Source: Flavobacteriales bacterium UBA852 (GTDB lineage: Bacteria > Bacteroidota > Bacteroidia > Flavobacteriales_E > Vicingaceae). From it: DNA of 64,000 nt. The stretch is from positions 200,258 through 264,257 of the forward strand of contig DBGO01000016.1 in assembly GCA_002295925.1 (NCBI GenBank). Reading direction: 5' to 3'. The translations under genes were made by a program, and so were the position numbers. Positions 63,903 through 64,000 of this stretch are shown here, piece after piece (position 1 is the first letter of the stretch; every line of letters starts with the position of its first letter). Under the pieces are notes generated by a model that ran no database searches, was not told the origin of the DNA, and saw nothing but the letters and a program-made list of their open reading frames with translations.

Positions 63903-64000
63903 TATATCTAAAACATCTTGTTCAATCGAAAGTTCTTCATAGACACTACAATAAGAATAAGAATCAAATGGGTCTGATTGTAGTACTCCCCATTTTTAGT

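Noticed and set aside
1..64000. CRISPR arrays, insertion sequences, tRNA and rRNA genes
   Set aside because: No regularly spaced repeats, transposase motifs, cloverleaf sequences or rRNA signatures were seen on either strand by eye.

Overview
The window is an AT-rich, densely coded piece of a Bacteroidota chromosome. No phage integrase, transposase, CRISPR, rRNA or tRNA was recognised. The phylum call rests on secreted proteins with type IX secretion (T9SS) C-terminal sorting domains, a GWxTD-domain protein, DUF4199, a short primary sigma factor without region 1.1, Bacteroidota-style lipoprotein signals, a split MetH, and promoter-like TAnnTTTG boxes. The metabolism suggested is heterotrophic and probably microaerobic or facultative. 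The evidence is a 2-oxoacid:ferredoxin oxidoreductase, a CcoI-type copper ATPase divergent from an FNR-like regulator, an ApbE/NqrM-like pair pointing to Na+-NQR, and peptide use through a DPP-IV peptidase and a POT transporter.

Layout. 1-2285: TonB-dependent receptor, cut at its 3' end. 2386-7196: a tight six-gene plus-strand run (DUF4199, GT2, GNAT, aspartate kinase, ThiI, 43-residue lipoprotein). 7209-11197: ppk1, HMG-CoA lyase-like and pyrD on the minus strand. 11314-13689: small regulatory and unknown genes, including an XRE repressor with an inverted-repeat operator. 13912-15861: rpoD, terminator, fbp. 16677-20414: PASTA protein, T9SS protein and RluD-type synthase in a coupled run. 20390-24220: mpg, a nucleotide pyrophosphohydrolase broken by one stop codon, a DUF4442 protein, a GWxTD protein, TrmN6. 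24204-27536: sugar transferase, lipoprotein and Gfo/Idh oxidoreductase (minus). 27693-29815: pcm, a propeller lipoprotein, thioesterase. 29837-33708: split metH under a SAM-I riboswitch with its own terminator. 34034-39972: Dps, KorB, KorA, CcoI. 40058-41615: FNR-like regulator and a methyltransferase. 41686-43912: TPP riboswitch, thiS, thiC, terminator. 43926-51150: outer-membrane, secreted and peptide-use genes (minus). 51204-55386: GlcD-type oxidase, a lipoprotein gene with a stop in its signal peptide, a sterol desaturase-type hydroxylase and a sulfotransferase-like gene. 55417-57543: secreted M43 metalloprotease. 57712-59010: a holin/amidase lysis pair. 59047-61616: NqrM-like protein, ApbE, RseP. 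61754-end: two T9SS cargo genes, the second apparently lacking its 5' part.

The most notable points are: two riboswitches read directly from sequence; two conserved genes interrupted by a single in-frame stop (21272, 52646), and possibly a third at the right edge; a free-standing holin plus signal-less amidase cassette next to housekeeping genes; a small four-Cys membrane protein facing apbE; a perfect 10-bp inverted repeat in front of the XRE gene; and a cluster of dyads between ccoI and the FNR-like gene. No intergenic stretch exceeds 300 bases. The longest gaps are the rpoD leader (13690-13911), the metH leader (33540-33742) and the thiS leader (41616-41805).
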